This document shows, in pieces, positions 6,439 to 17,914 of a stretch of 35,515 nt of DNA. Location: the NCBI GenBank assembly GCA_003251775.1, contig QKEK01000136.1:1-35515 (forward strand). Reading direction: 5' to 3'. Both the position numbers and the translations under genes were made by a program. The DNA is from Clostridia bacterium. Lineage in GTDB: Bacteria > Bacillota > Clostridia > DSM-8532 > SZUA-474. Under the pieces are notes generated by a model. The model was not told the origin of the DNA and did no database searches. It was given only the letters and a program-made list of their open reading frames with translations. Numbering within the stretch: position 1 is the first letter of the stretch; each line of letters begins with the position of its first letter.

Positions 6439-9400
6439 ATGCTACATCCCGTAAAGCTGGGTAAAAACACAAGAATGAGCTTTTCAAGAATTAATGAGGT
6501 TCTTGAAATGCCAAATCTAATCGAGGTACAGAAGAATTCCTACGATTGGTTTCTAGAAGAAGGTCTAAGAGAGGTCTTCAGGGACGTATCTCCAATTACA
6601 GATTACACAGGTAATCTGATTATGGAATTCATTGACTATTCATTAGACGAGCAAACCAAGTACACAGTTGAAGAGTGTAAGGAAAGAGACACTACCTATT
6701 CTGCTCCTTTAAAGGTAAAGGTAAGACTTATTATTAAGGAAACCGGAGAGGTAAAAGAGCAGGAAATATTCATGGGAGATTTCCCGTTGATGACAGAAAA
6801 CGGAACATTCGTTATCAATGGAGCTGAAAGGGTTATAGTAAGTCAGCTGGTAAGGTCACCAGGCATTTATTATAACGTTGAACTGGATAAAACCGGTAAG
6901 AAGCTATTTTCAAACACAGTTATTCCAAACAGAGGTGCTTGGTTGGAGTACGAGACAGACTCAAACAATATTGTTTCCGTGAGGATTGACCGTACAAGAA
7001 AGCTACCTGTTACGGTATTACTCAGAGCACTAGGGATAGGTACCGATGCTCAGCTTATTGAGTTATTTGGTGAAGATGAAAAGCTGGTAGCGACACTTCA
7101 AAAGGACAATACTAAAAGTGAAGAGGAAGGGTTACTTGATGTCTATAAAAGATTAAGACCAGGTGAGCCACCAACTGTTGAGAGTGCAAAGACATTACTT
7201 GATAGCCTGTTCTTTGATGCAAAAAGGTATGACTTATCAAAGGTTGGAAGATTCAAGTTTAATAAAAAGCTTTCATTAGCAACAAGAATAATAGGCTTTA
7301 CTGCAGATGAGAATATAGTTGATTTGCAAACAGGAGAAATACTTGTAGAAAAGGGTAAGAAAATTACAAGAGAGTTAGCAATTCAAATTCAAAATTCAGG
7401 CGTGAACGCAGTAAATTTGAAAATTGATGAAAAGACGATTAGGGTATTTGGTAACCTTATGGTTGATCTAGCAGCTCATGTTGACTTTAATCCATCAGAA
7501 ATTGGAATAAATGAAAAGGTAAGATACGATGTATTAAAGAAAATACTAGACAATTCAGATGAAAATACTGATTTGAAGGCTGAGATAAAAAATAGCTTTG
7601 ATCAGCTAATACCCAAGCACATAACAATAGAGGATATTTTGTCTTCAGTTAATTATATATTAAATCTGGAGTATGGTATTGGTACTTTGGATGATATTGA
7701 CCACTTAGGTAACAGAAGATTGAGATCTGTAGGTGAGTTATTGCAGAATCAATTCAGAATAGGTCTTTCCAGAATGGAGAGAGTTGTCAGAGAAAGAATG
7801 ACCATACAGGACATGGATATTGCAACACCACAGCAATTAATAAATATAAGACCTGTTGCAGCGGCTATAAAGGAGTTCTTTGGTAGTAGTCAGCTATCTC
7901 AGTTCATGGATCAAACTAATCCTTTGGCAGAGTTGACACATAAAAGACGTCTCAGTGCACTTGGACCAGGTGGTTTGAGCAGAGAAAGAGCTGGCTTTGA
8001 GGTTCGTGACGTTCATGACTCACACTATGGTCGTATGTGTCCAATTGAGACACCAGAAGGTCCAAACATAGGTCTAATTGGGTCTCTAAGTACGTATGCA
8101 AGGGTTAATGAGTATGGCTTTATAGAAGCTCCATATAGAAAGGTAGTAAAATCAGAGGGTAGAGTAACATCAGATGTGGTATATCTAACCGCTGACGAAG
8201 AGGACGGCTTTATAGTAGCCGAAGCGAATGAGCCTCTTGATGAAAATGGCGTATTTACAAATAAAAAAGTAGCGTGCCGTTATAGAGAAGAGATTCTTGA
8301 AATGCCTAAAGAAAAGATTGACTATATGGACGTTTCGCCTAAACAGTTGGTTTCTGTTGCTACTGCAATGATACCGTTTTTAGAGAATGATGATGCTAAC
8401 CGTGCATTAATGGGTTCAAACATGCAGCGTCAGGCAGTTCCTTTAATAAAGCCTGAATCGCCAATTATAGGCACAGGTATGGAATACAAGGCAGCTAAGG
8501 ATTCTGGTGTTGTTGCTCTAACAAAGGATGATGGAGTAGTAGAGAAGGTTTCAGCAGATGAAATAGTTATAAGAACCGATGAAGGAAAAAGAAAAGCACA
8601 CAAATTGTTAAAATATATGAGATCTAATCAAGGCACATGTATTAATCAAAGACCAATTGTTAAAAAAGGTGATATAGTCAAAAAGGGTGATGTTATTGCT
8701 GATGGTCCGTCTACTGATAACGGTGAAATTGCATTAGGTAAAAATGTGCTGATCGCTTTTATGACCTGGGAAGGTTATAATTATGAGGATGCAATCCTTA
8801 TTAGTGAAGAGCTAGTGATGGATGATGTTTACACCTCTATGCACATTGAGGAATATGAATCAGAATCAAGAGACACTAAGCTTGGACCAGAAGAAATAAC
8901 TCGTGATATTCCTAATGTCAGTGAGGATTCATTAAAGGATTTGGATGATAGAGGAATTATAAGAATAGGTGCAGAGGTTCGTTCTGGAGATATACTTGTT
9001 GGTAAGGTTACACCAAAGGGTGAAACTGAGTTGACGGCTGAGGAAAGACTACTAAGAGCGATTTTTGGTGAAAAAGCAAGAGAAGTAAGAGATACCTCAC
9101 TTAGAGTACCACATGGAGAGAGCGGTATAATTGTAGATGTTAAGGTTTTCACCAGAGAAAATGGTGATGAGCTTCCTCCTGGTGTTAATCAATTGGTAAG
9201 AGTTTATATAGCTCAGAAAAGAAAGATTTCTGTCGGGGATAAAATGGCAGGAAGACATGGAAACAAAGGTGTTATTTCCAAAATACTTCCCAAAGAGGAT
9301 ATGCCTTTCCTACCAGATGGAAGACCATTGCAGATTGTTCTTAACCCTCTAGGGGTACCTTCACGTATGAATATTGGGCAGGTTCTTGAGGTACACTTAG

Positions 9401-10197
9401 GATATGCTGCAAAGGCTTTAGGTTGGAAAATAGCTACACCAGTTTTCGATGGAGCAAAAGAGCAGGATATAATAGCTACACTTAAAAAAGCAGGTCTTGA
9501 TGAAGATGGAAAGACTGTTCTATATGACGGAAGAACTGGTGAACCTTTTGATAATAGAGTTACAGTTGGTTACATGTATTATATAAAGCTACATCACTTA
9601 GTTGATGACAAAATACATGCACGTTCAACAGGACCATACTCTCTAGTAACTCAGCAACCACTAGGTGGTAAAGCACAATTTGGTGGACAGCGTTTTGGAG
9701 AGATGGAAGTTTGGGCACTTGAGGCATACGGATCTGCCTACACCCTTCAGGAGATACTAACGGTCAAGTCGGATGACGTTGTTGGTAGAGTTAAGACCTA
9801 TGAGTCTATCGTAAAGGGTGAAAATGTTCCAGAACCTGGTATACCTGAATCCTTTAAGGTATTAATGAAGGAGCTACAGAGCTTGGCACTTGATGTTAAG
9901 GTCTACTCTGAAGAGCTTGAAGAGATTGAAATCAAAGAGAATGTTGAAGACGATCTTGAAGAGCTCACAGTTAATATAGAAGGTCGTGAGGGTGAGTTAG
10001 GGTTGATGAATTTAGATTCGGACAAAGAGGAAGAGGATGATTTCCTTAATGACTCTGACCTTGAAATTGATGATATAGATCTGGCAGATGTTGATACTAA
10101 CGAAAATTTTGATGAAGATGCAGTTGAGGACCTTTTCACTGAGGAAGATCTGGAAGGCGTGCTAGAAGACGATTTAGATGAGGATGATGAAGACTAA
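6439..10197 (+). CDS. rpoB: RNA polymerase beta subunit
   Basis: This is the catalytic-core beta subunit of RNA polymerase, 1252 residues. The rifampicin-binding region runs from about residue 482, with D491, H501 and S506 matching E. coli D516, H526 and S531. All three are the sensitive-type residues. Further landmarks are [42 protein letters not shown] and [23 protein letters not shown]-like near the C-terminus. The last about 80 residues are an unusually acidic, low-complexity tail (ending [12 protein letters not shown]). The ATG start has the SD gaggtgat. rpoC follows after 46 nt. The usual rplK-A-J-L genes are not upstream; truA and a small gene are there instead. Confidence 0.98.
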   Translation: MLHPVKLGKNTRMSFSRINEVLEMPNLIEVQKNSYDWFLEEGLREVFRDVSPITDYTGNLIMEFIDYSLDEQTKYTVEECKERDTTYSAPLKVKVRLIIKETGEVKEQEIFMGDFPLMTENGTFVINGAERVIVSQLVRSPGIYYNVELDKTGKKLFSNTVIPNRGAWLEYETDSNNIVSVRIDRTRKLPVTVLLRALGIGTDAQLIELFGEDEKLVATLQKDNTKSEEEGLLDVYKRLRPGEPPTVESAKTLLDSLFFDAKRYDLSKVGRFKFNKKLSLATRIIGFTADENIVDLQTGEILVEKGKKITRELAIQIQNSGVNAVNLKIDEKTIRVFGNLMVDLAAHVDFNPSEIGINEKVRYDVLKKILDNSDENTDLKAEIKNSFDQLIPKHITIEDILSSVNYILNLEYGIGTLDDIDHLGNRRLRSVGELLQNQFRIGLSRMERVVRERMTIQDMDIATPQQLINIRPVAAAIKEFFGSSQLSQFMDQTNPLAELTHKRRLSALGPGGLSRERAGFEVRDVHDSHYGRMCPIETPEGPNIGLIGSLSTYARVNEYGFIEAPYRKVVKSEGRVTSDVVYLTADEEDGFIVAEANEPLDENGVFTNKKVACRYREEILEMPKEKIDYMDVSPKQLVSVATAMIPFLENDDANRALMGSNMQRQAVPLIKPESPIIGTGMEYKAAKDSGVVALTKDDGVVEKVSADEIVIRTDEGKRKAHKLLKYMRSNQGTCINQRPIVKKGDIVKKGDVIADGPSTDNGEIALGKNVLIAFMTWEGYNYEDAILISEELVMDDVYTSMHIEEYESESRDTKLGPEEITRDIPNVSEDSLKDLDDRGIIRIGAEVRSGDILVGKVTPKGETELTAEERLLRAIFGEKAREVRDTSLRVPHGESGIIVDVKVFTRENGDELPPGVNQLVRVYIAQKRKISVGDKMAGRHGNKGVISKILPKEDMPFLPDGRPLQIVLNPLGVPSRMNIGQVLEVHLGYAAKALGWKIATPVFDGAKEQDIIATLKKAGLDEDGKTVLYDGRTGEPFDNRVTVGYMYYIKLHHLVDDKIHARSTGPYSLVTQQPLGGKAQFGGQRFGEMEVWALEAYGSAYTLQEILTVKSDDVVGRVKTYESIVKGENVPEPGIPESFKVLMKELQSLALDVKVYSEELEEIEIKENVEDDLEELTVNIEGREGELGLMNLDSDKEEEDDFLNDSDLEIDDIDLADVDTNENFDEDAVEDLFTEEDLEGVLEDDLDEDDED

Positions 10198-10243
10198 CCA
10201 GACTAGAGTTGATAGGTAGCAATTGTGGAAGGGAGACGATACC

Positions 10244-13200
10244 GTGTTTGAATTGAATAATTTCGATGCAATTAGAATAGGTCTTGCTTCACCTGAGAAA
10301 ATAAGAGAATGGTCACGAGGTGAGGTAAAAAAGCCAGAAACGATAAATTACAGAACCTTAAAGCCTGAAAGAGATGGTTTGTTTTGTGAAAGGATATTTG
10401 GCCCAACAAAGGATTGGGAATGTCATTGTGGAAAGTATAAAAGAATCAGATATAAGGGCGTCATATGTGATAGATGTGGTGTTGAGGTAACTAGGGCAAA
10501 AGTAAGAAGAGAAAGAATGGGGCATATTGAGCTAGCAGCTCCGGTTTCTCACATTTGGTATTTCAAGGGAATACCAAGCAGAATGGGGCTTCTATTGGAC
10601 ATGTCACCTAGAGCCTTGGAAAAGGTATTATACTTTGCATCATATGTTGTAATAGACCCTGGACAGACGCCTCTTTCACCAAAGCAAATACTAAATGAAA
10701 AGGAATATCGTGAAAGCGTAGAGAAATTTGGTGATCATTTCAGAGCTAATATGGGAGCAGAAGCTATAAAAGAGCTGTTAGCCCAGATAGAACTGGACAA
10801 ACTGGCAAAGGAGCTTAGAAGTGAGCTTGAGGAAGCCTCAGGGCAGAAGAAGATAAGAGCAATAAAGCGTTTAGAGGTTGTTGAGGCATTTAAAAACTCT
10901 GGTAACAGGCCAGACTGGATGGTTTTGGATGTGGTTCCTGTTATTCCGCCTGAGTTAAGACCTATGGTTCAGTTAGATGGAGGAAGATTTGCGACCTCTG
11001 ACTTAAATGATTTATATAGAAGAGTTATCAACAGGAACAACAGACTTAAGCGACTACTTGATTTAGGAGCACCTGATATTATTGTAAGAAATGAAAAAAG
11101 AATGCTACAGGAAGCTGTGGATGCTCTAATTGACAACGGGAGAAGAGGAAGACCTGTCACAGGCCCTGGAAACCGTGCATTAAAATCACTTTCTGATATG
11201 CTAAAGGGTAAGCAAGGACGTTTCCGTCAAAACCTTTTAGGAAAGCGTGTTGACTATTCTGGACGTTCAGTTATAGTTGTTGGTCCAGAGCTTAAAATAT
11301 ATCAGTGTGGGCTTCCAAAGGAAATGGCCTTAGAGCTTTTCAAGCCATTCGTTATGAAAAAGCTAGTTGAGGATGGTATCTCCCACAATATAAAGAGTGC
11401 CAAAAGAATGGTAGAGAGAATAAGAGCTGAGGTTTGGGATGTCTTAGAAGAGGTTATCAAGGAACATCCTGTACTTTTAAACCGTGCCCCTACATTGCAT
11501 AGATTGGGGATACAAGCGTTCGAGCCGGTACTAGTTGAGGGTAGGGCTATAAAGCTACATCCTTTAGTTTGTACGGCATATAATGCTGACTTTGATGGAG
11601 ACCAGATGGCGGTACACGTTCCACTGTCCGCTGAAGCTCAGGCAGAAGCCAGATTCTTGATGCTTTCTGCAAACAACCTGTTGAAGCCACAGGACGGAAA
11701 ACCAGTTACTGTGCCTACACAGGATATGGTTTTAGGCAGTTATTATCTAACTATAGAAAAAGAAGGCGAAATAGGAGAGGGTAAAATATTCTCATCTTTT
11801 GATGAAGTGCTAGCTGCATACCATAATAAATATTTAGGACTTCATGCAAAGGTTAAGGTCAGAATTCTTAAGGAGATTGATGGTAAGAGAGTTTCTAAAT
11901 ATATTAATGTAACTGCTGGTAAGGTAATATTCAATGATGCGATACCGCAGAATTTGGGTTACGTTAACCGAAAAGACCCTGATACCGCATACGATCTTGA
12001 AGTAAACTTCTTAGTTGGGAAGTCACAATTAGGAGATATGATTGAAAGATGTATACGGGTTAATGGTGCTGCAAAAACTGCAGAGGTACTGGACGGTGTC
12101 AAGACACTAGGCTTTAAGTACTCAACTCAGGGAGCTGTTACTATTGGTATATCCGATATGGAGATTCCTGAGGTAAAGCAAAGGTATCTTGAGGAAACAG
12201 ACAAAAAGATTGAAGAGATAACCAAGGAATATAGAAGAGGACTGATTTCTGAAGAAGAAAGAAAGAATCTTGTAATTGAAGAATGGAATAGAACAGTTGA
12301 TGATGTAACAAAGGCCCTAATTGACAGTCTGGATGAGTTTAATCCAGTATACATGATGGCTCAATCAGGTGCTAGAGGTAACGTAAGGCAGATAAGACAG
12401 CTTGCTGGTATGCGTGGTCTAATGGCGGATACATCTGGTAAGACTATTGAGATTCCTATAAGGTCGAATTTCCGTGAAGGTCTGAACGTTCTAGAGTACT
12501 TTATTTCGACTCATGGTGCCAGAAAGGGACTTGCAGATACTGCATTAAGAACAGCTGACTCAGGATACTTAACTAGACGTCTTGTTGATGTAAGTCAGGA
12601 TGTTATTATCCGTGAGAAGGATTGTGGCTCAAAAGAAGGTATCGTAGTATATGACATAGTTGATAGTAAGAAAACGATTGAGGCATTGGAAGAGAGACTG
12701 GTAGGACGTTATTTAATAGACGAGATAAAAGATCCTGAAACTGGCGAAGTAGTCTACGGAACAGATGTTCTTTTGACGGCTGATGATTCTAGACAAATAG
12801 TTGCTCTTGGTGTTAAGAAGGTTAAGGTAAGATCTATACTTAACTGTAAGGCAAAGTTTGGCGTATGTGCTAAGTGCTATGGTGCAAACTTAGCTGTAGG
12901 TGAGGAGTCTACCGTAGGAGAAGCAGTTGGGATCATAGCCGCACAGTCAATAGGTGAGCCTGGAACTCAGCTGACAATGAGAACCTTCCATACTGGTGGA
13001 GTTGCTGGAGATGACATTACTCAGGGTCTACCTCGTGTACAGGAGCTATTTGAAGCAAGAAAGCCAAAAGGATTAGCTATAATCTCTGAAATAGAGGGTA
13101 AGGTTTCACTAGTAGAAAGTGCTAAGAAGCGTGAGGTAACAGTACGTAATGGAGATGGTGATTCCAGAACATATTTGATACCATATGGATCTAGAATAAA

Positions 13201-13849
13201 GGTATTTGATGGTGATAATCTAGAGGCTGGAGATGAGATAACAGAAGGATCTGTTAATCCACATGATATACTAAAAATTAAAGGTGTAGAGGCAGTTCAG
13301 GCATACTTGATACAAGAGGTTCAAAAGGTATATCGTTTGCAGGGTGTGCATATAAATGATAAGCACATTGAGGTTATTGTTAGACAAATGCTAAAGAGAA
13401 TTATAATAGATGAAGCTGGCGATACAGACATGTTACCTGGTGGACTGGTTGATATGTTTGAATTTGAAGCTAAGAACAAGAAGGCTGAGAGTGAAGGGGT
13501 AAGACCTGCTCAAGGAAAGAGAACCTTGTTAGGTATAACTAAGGCTTCACTTGCGACAGATTCGTTCCTGTCAGCTGCTTCATTCCAAGAAACAACTAGG
13601 GTTCTGACAGAGGCAGCTATTAAGGGTAAGATAGATCCATTGATAGGCTTAAAGGAGAACGTAATTATTGGTAAGCTAATCCCTGCGGGAACTGGAATGC
13701 AAAAATACAGAAGCATTAAGGTTGAGTCGTTAGAGAAACCAGTCAAGGTTACCCCAAAGTATGAAGAGGAGCTTGATTTTGACTCAGACGTAGACCTTGA
13801 TTTGGATTTAGACCTTGATTTGGATCTGGACCTTGATTTAGTAGACTAA
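10244..13849 (+). CDS. rpoC: RNA polymerase beta' subunit
   Basis: This is the largest catalytic subunit, 1201 residues from GTG 10244, which follows the SD ggaagggag by about 9 nt. The in-frame TTG at 10223 lies before that SD. Seen: Zn1 cysteines C60, C62, C75 and C78; the absolutely conserved active-site loop NADFDGDQM with D449/D451/D453 chelating Mg; the Zn2 cysteines around [13 protein letters not shown]; and the trigger-loop region [16 protein letters not shown]. The extreme C-terminus is a run of eight or more Asp-Leu pairs encoded by an 18-bp tandem repeat. No rpsL or L7Ae-like gene follows, unlike the common Firmicute order; a double hairpin-repeat copy starts 2 nt after the stop. 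Confidence 0.98.
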   Translation: MFELNNFDAIRIGLASPEKIREWSRGEVKKPETINYRTLKPERDGLFCERIFGPTKDWECHCGKYKRIRYKGVICDRCGVEVTRAKVRRERMGHIELAAPVSHIWYFKGIPSRMGLLLDMSPRALEKVLYFASYVVIDPGQTPLSPKQILNEKEYRESVEKFGDHFRANMGAEAIKELLAQIELDKLAKELRSELEEASGQKKIRAIKRLEVVEAFKNSGNRPDWMVLDVVPVIPPELRPMVQLDGGRFATSDLNDLYRRVINRNNRLKRLLDLGAPDIIVRNEKRMLQEAVDALIDNGRRGRPVTGPGNRALKSLSDMLKGKQGRFRQNLLGKRVDYSGRSVIVVGPELKIYQCGLPKEMALELFKPFVMKKLVEDGISHNIKSAKRMVERIRAEVWDVLEEVIKEHPVLLNRAPTLHRLGIQAFEPVLVEGRAIKLHPLVCTAYNADFDGDQMAVHVPLSAEAQAEARFLMLSANNLLKPQDGKPVTVPTQDMVLGSYYLTIEKEGEIGEGKIFSSFDEVLAAYHNKYLGLHAKVKVRILKEIDGKRVSKYINVTAGKVIFNDAIPQNLGYVNRKDPDTAYDLEVNFLVGKSQLGDMIERCIRVNGAAKTAEVLDGVKTLGFKYSTQGAVTIGISDMEIPEVKQRYLEETDKKIEEITKEYRRGLISEEERKNLVIEEWNRTVDDVTKALIDSLDEFNPVYMMAQSGARGNVRQIRQLAGMRGLMADTSGKTIEIPIRSNFREGLNVLEYFISTHGARKGLADTALRTADSGYLTRRLVDVSQDVIIREKDCGSKEGIVVYDIVDSKKTIEALEERLVGRYLIDEIKDPETGEVVYGTDVLLTADDSRQIVALGVKKVKVRSILNCKAKFGVCAKCYGANLAVGEESTVGEAVGIIAAQSIGEPGTQLTMRTFHTGGVAGDDITQGLPRVQELFEARKPKGLAIISEIEGKVSLVESAKKREVTVRNGDGDSRTYLIPYGSRIKVFDGDNLEAGDEITEGSVNPHDILKIKGVEAVQAYLIQEVQKVYRLQGVHINDKHIEVIVRQMLKRIIIDEAGDTDMLPGGLVDMFEFEAKNKKAESEGVRPAQGKRTLLGITKASLATDSFLSAASFQETTRVLTEAAIKGKIDPLIGLKENVIIGKLIPAGTGMQKYRSIKVESLEKPVKVTPKYEEELDFDSDVDLDLDLDLDLDLDLDLVD
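13794..13841 (+). repeat. 18-bp tandem repeat encoding the RpoC Asp-Leu tail
   Basis: The unit gaccttgatttggattta (18 nt) is followed by a copy differing only in the last codon (ctg for tta), then by a partial third copy. It encodes repeating Asp-Leu at the very end of RpoC. The near identity at the DNA level suggests recent slippage expansion. Confidence 0.8.
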
Positions 13850-13850
13850 A

Positions 13851-14033
13851 CGGCTTGGAAACCGCTTACAGTGGTTATTTGTGCAAAATGCATGGCGGAG
13901 TTAATATATAAGCGTTTAACGAACTTCAAATTTGATAAAAATTCTAATGAAGTTCGTTAAATCGCCAAGACGAAATGTCTTGGAAACCGCTTACAGTGGT
14001 TATTTGTGCAAAATGCATGGTGTAGTTAATATA
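13851..14033 (-). repeat. Dispersed modular hairpin repeat, copy 3 (X-Y-X)
   Basis: On the minus strand the order is X, Y, X. The two X modules (gcattttgcacaaataacc, then actgtaagcggtttcc) are nearly identical to each other. Module Y has the perfect small hairpin ccaagac-atttc-gtcttgg and a 14-bp stem (tttaacgaacttca / tgaagttcgttaaa) around tttatcaaa. It begins 2 nt after the rpoC stop, fills most of the rpoC-cysE gap and is the best-preserved copy. Confidence 0.85.
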
Positions 14034-14066
14034 AGAGAACGGTTAAAAATAAGCCGTTCTCTTGTT
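14034..14066 (+). terminator. Probable terminator after rpoC
   Basis: A 9-bp stem agagaacgg (14034-14042) / ccgttctct (14054-14062) with an A-rich loop is followed by a short T-rich stretch (tgttgcatt). The T-run is weak, so efficiency is uncertain. Confidence 0.55.
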
Positions 14067-14128
14067 GCATTCAGGTAAAAAATAATATAATATATAAATG
14101 ATAACGCCTTATTTAAGGGGGGCTATAA

Positions 14129-14809
14129 TTGTTTAAATGGTATGAGGATGCAATATCAATGAAGGAACGTGATCCAGCTGCCAAAAGCATATGGCAGGTA
14201 GTATTACTATACCCTGGATTTCAAGCATTGATACACTATAGAATTGCACATTGGTTTTATATACATAATAGGTTTTTTATAGCAAGAGCCATATCTCAGC
14301 TAAGTAGGTTTTTAACAGGGATAGAGATACATCCTGGAGCTACAATAGGAAGAGGTTTATTTATAGATCATGGTATGGGAATTGTTATAGGAGAAACAGC
14401 TGAAATAGGAGATAATTGTACCATCTATCACGGGGTTACACTAGGTGGTACGGGTAAGGATACAGGAAAAAGACACCCCACAATAGGGAACAACGTACTA
14501 ATAAGCACAGGTGCTAAGGTATTGGGACCGTTTAAGGTAGGAGATAACGCAAGAATAGGTGCTAACTCAGTTGTACTATGTGAGGTAGAGCCAAATACAA
14601 CGGTTGTAGGTGTACCAGGGAGAGCTGTAAAAAAGGGAGATCAAAAAATAAGGCAATCCTTTGAGCTTGACCAAATTCATACTGGCGACCCTGTATCTCA
14701 AGAAATTTGCAGACTTAGTGTACAGCTAGATGTGCTAAAAAAGGAACTGACTGAATATGAGATGAATTACAAAAACTGCGTAGCAAGAAAGACAGAAAAT
14801 CAAAAATAA
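14129..14809 (+). CDS. cysE: Serine O-acetyltransferase
   Basis: It transfers acetyl from acetyl-CoA to L-serine, making O-acetylserine for cysteine synthesis. The 226-residue protein has the N-terminal helical part ([30 protein letters not shown]) and the left-handed parallel beta-helix of hexapeptide repeats ([23 protein letters not shown] ... [21 protein letters not shown]), including the catalytic-region histidines. A basic/acidic C-terminal helix follows the helix domain. The start is TTG at 14129, 6 nt after aaggggggc; no in-frame ATG has an SD. cysS follows, the classic cysE-cysS pairing, but with its own promoter. Confidence 0.93.
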   Translation: MFKWYEDAISMKERDPAAKSIWQVVLLYPGFQALIHYRIAHWFYIHNRFFIARAISQLSRFLTGIEIHPGATIGRGLFIDHGMGIVIGETAEIGDNCTIYHGVTLGGTGKDTGKRHPTIGNNVLISTGAKVLGPFKVGDNARIGANSVVLCEVEPNTTVVGVPGRAVKKGDQKIRQSFELDQIHTGDPVSQEICRLSVQLDVLKKELTEYEMNYKNCVARKTENQK

Positions 14810-14852
14810 GAATATGATACTAGTAACAACAAAACGTGAAAGTGTTTAATGG

Positions 14853-14881
14853 TTGGTGAATAGAAATCGTAAAAATATAAT
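14853..14881 (+). promoter_or_regulatory. cysS promoter
   Basis: TTGGTG at 14853-14858, a 17-nt spacer and a consensus TATAAT at 14876-14881. The start would be about 14888, giving a leader under 40 nt, too short for a T-box. The short direct repeat attagtacc occurs twice just downstream. Confidence 0.65.
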
Positions 14882-14925
14882 TTAACCATTAGTACCATTA
14901 GTACCATTGAAAGGAGAAGCACGCT

Positions 14926-16380
14926 ATGAGATTATATAATACATTGAGCAGGAAAAAGGAAGAATTTAAGCCTGTCACAGAGGGACAGGTAAAGATGTAC
15001 TCTTGTGGGCCAACAGTGTATAATTATTTTCATGTTGGTAATGCAAGACCATTCATTATCTTTGATACATTAAGAAGATATTTGGAATATAGTGGGTACA
15101 AGGTTGATTATGTTCAAAACTTTACAGATATTGACGATAAGATGATAAATAAAGCTAATGAATTAGAAATTACCATTAAGGAATTAGCAGATAAATTTAT
15201 TGAGGAATACTATAAGGATGCAAAGGGCTTGGGGATAAAAGAGGCTACATTACATCCTAAGGCTACTGAAAACATTGATGCAATTATAGACTTAATAAAA
15301 ACATTACAGGATAAAGGCTATGCATATGAAGCAGAAGGGGACGTGTATTTTAGCACCAAGAAATTTGAACAATACGGAAAGCTATCCCATTACAAGCTTG
15401 ATGAATTGGAATCGGGAGTTAGGGTAGCAATAGATGAAAGAAAAAAAGAGGCAGTAGACTTTGCTCTATGGAAAGCTCAAAAGACTGGTGAACCAGCATG
15501 GGATAGCCCATGGGGGAAAGGACGACCTGGCTGGCATATAGAATGCTCTGCTATGGCAAACAAATATCTAGGAGAGACTATAGACATTCACAGTGGCGGC
15601 TTGGATCTAATATTTCCACATCACGAGAATGAAATAGCTCAAAGTGAAGCGGCTAATGGAAAGCCATTTGCGAACTACTGGATACACAACGGTTTTATAA
15701 ATGTTGATAACGAAAAAATGTCTAAATCGGCAGGTAACTTTTTTACTGTCAGAGATATAGTTAATAAATTTGATTATGACGTTATACGCTTTTTTATGCT
15801 ATCTGCACATTACAGAAGCCCAATAAATTTTAGTGATACTTTACTTGAAGCAGCACAAAACGGACTTGAGAGGATTAAGGAGTGTAAAAAGAGCCTGGAG
15901 TTTTTAAAGAAGCATGCAATTTCTAGTAGGAACAATAAAACCCATGCTATTGAAGAGGCAAATGTCTCAACTACTTCAGATAAACAGGCTACTTATCAAG
16001 ACTTTATAGATAAACTAGAAATATATAAAAATAAATTTATAAACTCAATGGAGGATGACCTTAACACAGCAGATGCAATAGCGGCAATATTTGAGTTGGT
16101 CAAGGAGATTAATATTACTCTTATTTCAACATCAGCTAAAGATATTTATATGCTTGAGCTAGCTGAAAACTTATTGATTGAGTTAACTGGAGTGTTAGGA
16201 ATACTATTTGAAAATGTAGAACAAGGATTAGACAGTACTATCGAAGAACTAATCGAACAACGCCAACAGGCAAGAAAAAATAAGAGCTGGGCAGAAGCGG
16301 ATAAGATCAGAGACCAGCTAAAGGAAATGGGAATAGAGCTACAGGATACGCCGCAAGGTATTAAATGGACAAGAAGGTAA
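14926..16380 (+). CDS. cysS: Cysteinyl-tRNA synthetase
   Basis: It charges tRNA-Cys with cysteine using ATP (class I synthetase), 484 residues. Seen motifs are the HIGH-box variant HVGN (residues 36-39) after the zinc-ligand cysteine C27 in CGPTVYN, then WHIECSAMA and FPHHENE, which supply the other zinc ligands, and the KMSKS loop (264-268). The C-terminal anticodon-binding helical region contains a rather long insertion rich in Ser/Thr/Asn (about residues 325-365). The SD aaaggag is well spaced from the ATG. The stop lies 1 nt from the stop of the convergent zinc-ribbon gene. Confidence 0.97.
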   Translation: MRLYNTLSRKKEEFKPVTEGQVKMYSCGPTVYNYFHVGNARPFIIFDTLRRYLEYSGYKVDYVQNFTDIDDKMINKANELEITIKELADKFIEEYYKDAKGLGIKEATLHPKATENIDAIIDLIKTLQDKGYAYEAEGDVYFSTKKFEQYGKLSHYKLDELESGVRVAIDERKKEAVDFALWKAQKTGEPAWDSPWGKGRPGWHIECSAMANKYLGETIDIHSGGLDLIFPHHENEIAQSEAANGKPFANYWIHNGFINVDNEKMSKSAGNFFTVRDIVNKFDYDVIRFFMLSAHYRSPINFSDTLLEAAQNGLERIKECKKSLEFLKKHAISSRNNKTHAIEEANVSTTSDKQATYQDFIDKLEIYKNKFINSMEDDLNTADAIAAIFELVKEINITLISTSAKDIYMLELAENLLIELTGVLGILFENVEQGLDSTIEELIEQRQQARKNKSWAEADKIRDQLKEMGIELQDTPQGIKWTRR

Positions 16381-16381
16381 A

Positions 16382-17041
16382 TTATTTATATTCCAAAGAT
16401 ACAAAACTGAACTCAAAAACAACACTTTTTTCCTCAGTTACTGGATATGAATAAAAATAGCTTCCGTTAAAGGTCAGCTTATCTTGATATACACCAAACT
16501 GACCATTAACCTTATAGGTAATGCTTTCCGCTTCTAGCAAAGCAGAAAGCTTACCGTCACTATATTCATACTCCATGGGTGGTGCGACTGTTTCCTCTCC
16601 ATTTAAGTCGAAAGAAAATGTAAGCTTACCATCTTCTGTTATAATCTTACAGTCGCTGGGTGTTTTCTTCATTTCGTTAAGAATAGATATCGTATTTTCA
16701 TCTAGCTCGGCACTTGTAATATTTTTTAAATCAGATACCTTAACCGTACCTGTGAATACTCCAGAGATATCTTCAGGTGAAATTTGTTGACCTTGAGAGT
16801 TAGCTTCACCTAGACTATTATTAAACATATTAAAGCCGTTTCTAAACAAAAATACGGCTAATGCTATAGCACTAATCAAAATAATAGCAATGATTAAGAA
16901 TGAAGGCTTACGGGAAGGTCTATTTTCATATTGGTTGACAGTGGGATTGCTTATTAAGGCTGGACTCCAACCGCAAACACCACAATAATTTTGATCCTCT
17001 TCCATTTTGTTACCACATTTACCACAAAACTTAACTGCCAT
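16382..17041 (-). CDS. Zinc-ribbon, single-pass membrane protein
   Basis: The 219-residue protein starts with a four-cysteine zinc ribbon (CGKCGNKMEEDQNYCGVCG, residues 6-24) and a short linker, then one transmembrane helix (SFLIIAIILISAIALAVFLF, about 48-67). About 145 residues follow, predicted outside, with a beta-rich lipocalin-like look (ISGVFTGTVKVSDLKN ... FSFDLNGEE ... YKVNGQFGVYQDKLTFNGSYF). I do not recognise a named family for the outer part. The SD aggaggg precedes the ATG. It is the last gene of the 18.4-16.4 kb minus-strand cluster, 70 nt after the LuxR-type gene, so regulation by that gene is possible but unproven. Its stop nearly touches that of cysS. Confidence 0.75.
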   Translation of the reverse strand: MAVKFCGKCGNKMEEDQNYCGVCGWSPALISNPTVNQYENRPSRKPSFLIIAIILISAIALAVFLFRNGFNMFNNSLGEANSQGQQISPEDISGVFTGTVKVSDLKNITSAELDENTISILNEMKKTPSDCKIITEDGKLTFSFDLNGEETVAPPMEYEYSDGKLSALLEAESITYKVNGQFGVYQDKLTFNGSYFYSYPVTEEKSVVFEFSFVSLEYK

Positions 17042-17111
17042 TATATTCCCTCCTGTAACAAAGCATAGATAATATTATACAGGATAATTATTATTAGTTC
17101 AATTGGTGACC

Positions 17112-17810
17112 TTATTTAATAGTGTTTATCTTACAGATAAACTGATTTCTGTTTTTTGTATCTGATTTTCTAAGTATATTCTGGATATGCTTTTTAACAG
17201 TATTCTCAGAGATATAAAGAGCATTAGAGATTTCCTTATTGGTAAGTCCTCTTAGCACATATTCAGATACAGCTTTTTCTGTTTTGGTGAGGTAAAATTC
17301 ATCAAGCAGAGCATTTATTTTTTCTGTCATCAATTTTGTAACATCTATACCTTCTATAGAATCAGCATTTGCTGTATTTTGGGTTGTAGAAGGTATGATT
17401 TCAGTGTTTTTCATATTTGTACTAGTAGAATTGTGTTTGTCATTTTGAATAATGTTATCATAAAAATCCACTACTGCATATATGAGATATGCATAAACTA
17501 AAGGAATAAAATTCAAACAAATATCCAGAAATATATCAGACTCAAGATGGCTTTTTTGTTCCGACAAAAAAGCCATCTGAGACATAAATGTAATCAGATA
17601 TCCTGTTAGCTGATTCCACTTAATTTGATTAATTAAAACACTTTTTGTGCAATGCTTCTTATATCCAAATAACGATAGTAGGGCTGTTCCTAGTACAACC
17701 ATAAAAAAAGATTTAGGATTAATAATTAGGGTTAAATCAAATTTAATTATCCATAACAATAGTAAAATGTAAAACAAGAAAAATAGAATTTTTGCTAGTG
17801 TAGGTTTCAA
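17112..17810 (-). CDS. Membrane-bound LuxR-type regulator with MotA-like membrane part
   Basis: The 232-residue protein has about four hydrophobic segments (residues 5-60 and about 70-125), then a polar linker rich in Asn/Thr, and a C-terminal LuxR/FixJ DNA-binding domain (about 168-228: LTKTEKAVSEYVLRGLTNKEISNALYISENTVKKHI). The membrane part contains INPKSFFMVVLGTALLSL, which resembles the MotA 'NP.S.lIv.GGT' segment; a second two-helix segment matches the MotA C-terminal pair more weakly. The start is TTG 17810, with aaaggag 8 nt upstream. It lies 104 nt downstream of a MotA-like gene on the same strand. I infer a one-component membrane sensor-regulator; what it senses is unknown. A 15-bp perfect hairpin lies in its coding DNA. 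Confidence 0.7.
   Translation of the reverse strand: MKPTLAKILFFLFYILLLLWIIKFDLTLIINPKSFFMVVLGTALLSLFGYKKHCTKSVLINQIKWNQLTGYLITFMSQMAFLSEQKSHLESDIFLDICLNFIPLVYAYLIYAVVDFYDNIIQNDKHNSTSTNMKNTEIIPSTTQNTANADSIEGIDVTKLMTEKINALLDEFYLTKTEKAVSEYVLRGLTNKEISNALYISENTVKKHIQNILRKSDTKNRNQFICKINTIK
17545..17578. repeat. Perfect 15-bp inverted repeat inside the LuxR-type gene
   Basis: Arms agatggcttttttgt (17545-17559) and acaaaaaagccatct (17564-17578) pair perfectly around a TCCG tetraloop. It falls in the codons for the fourth membrane-proximal region. No T-run follows on either strand, so it is not a classical terminator. Confidence 0.85.
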
Positions 17811-17872
17811 ATCTAAAGTCTCCTTTATAGTTTGTTAATATAGATATTTTGAGTACTTTTAGTTTTAAGCCC

Positions 17873-17902
17873 ACTGCAACAAGTTATAAAACGACTTGTT
17901 AC
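17873..17902. other. Hairpin between the two MotA-like genes
   Basis: Arms ctgcaacaagt and acttgttacag pair over 10 of 11 positions. It lies in the 104-nt gap of the minus-strand pair and may attenuate readthrough or protect the upstream message. There is no T-run. Confidence 0.4.
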
Positions 17903-17914
17903 AGTAAAATTAAT

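Noticed and set aside
9903-10139. Antisense open frames opposite the acidic rpoB/rpoC regions
   Set aside because: Serine-rich shadow translations of Asp/Glu-rich codons; no SD and no independent coding signal.
14810-14925. T-box or riboswitch before cysS
   Set aside because: The leader after the mapped-looking promoter is under 40 nt, too short for a T-box.
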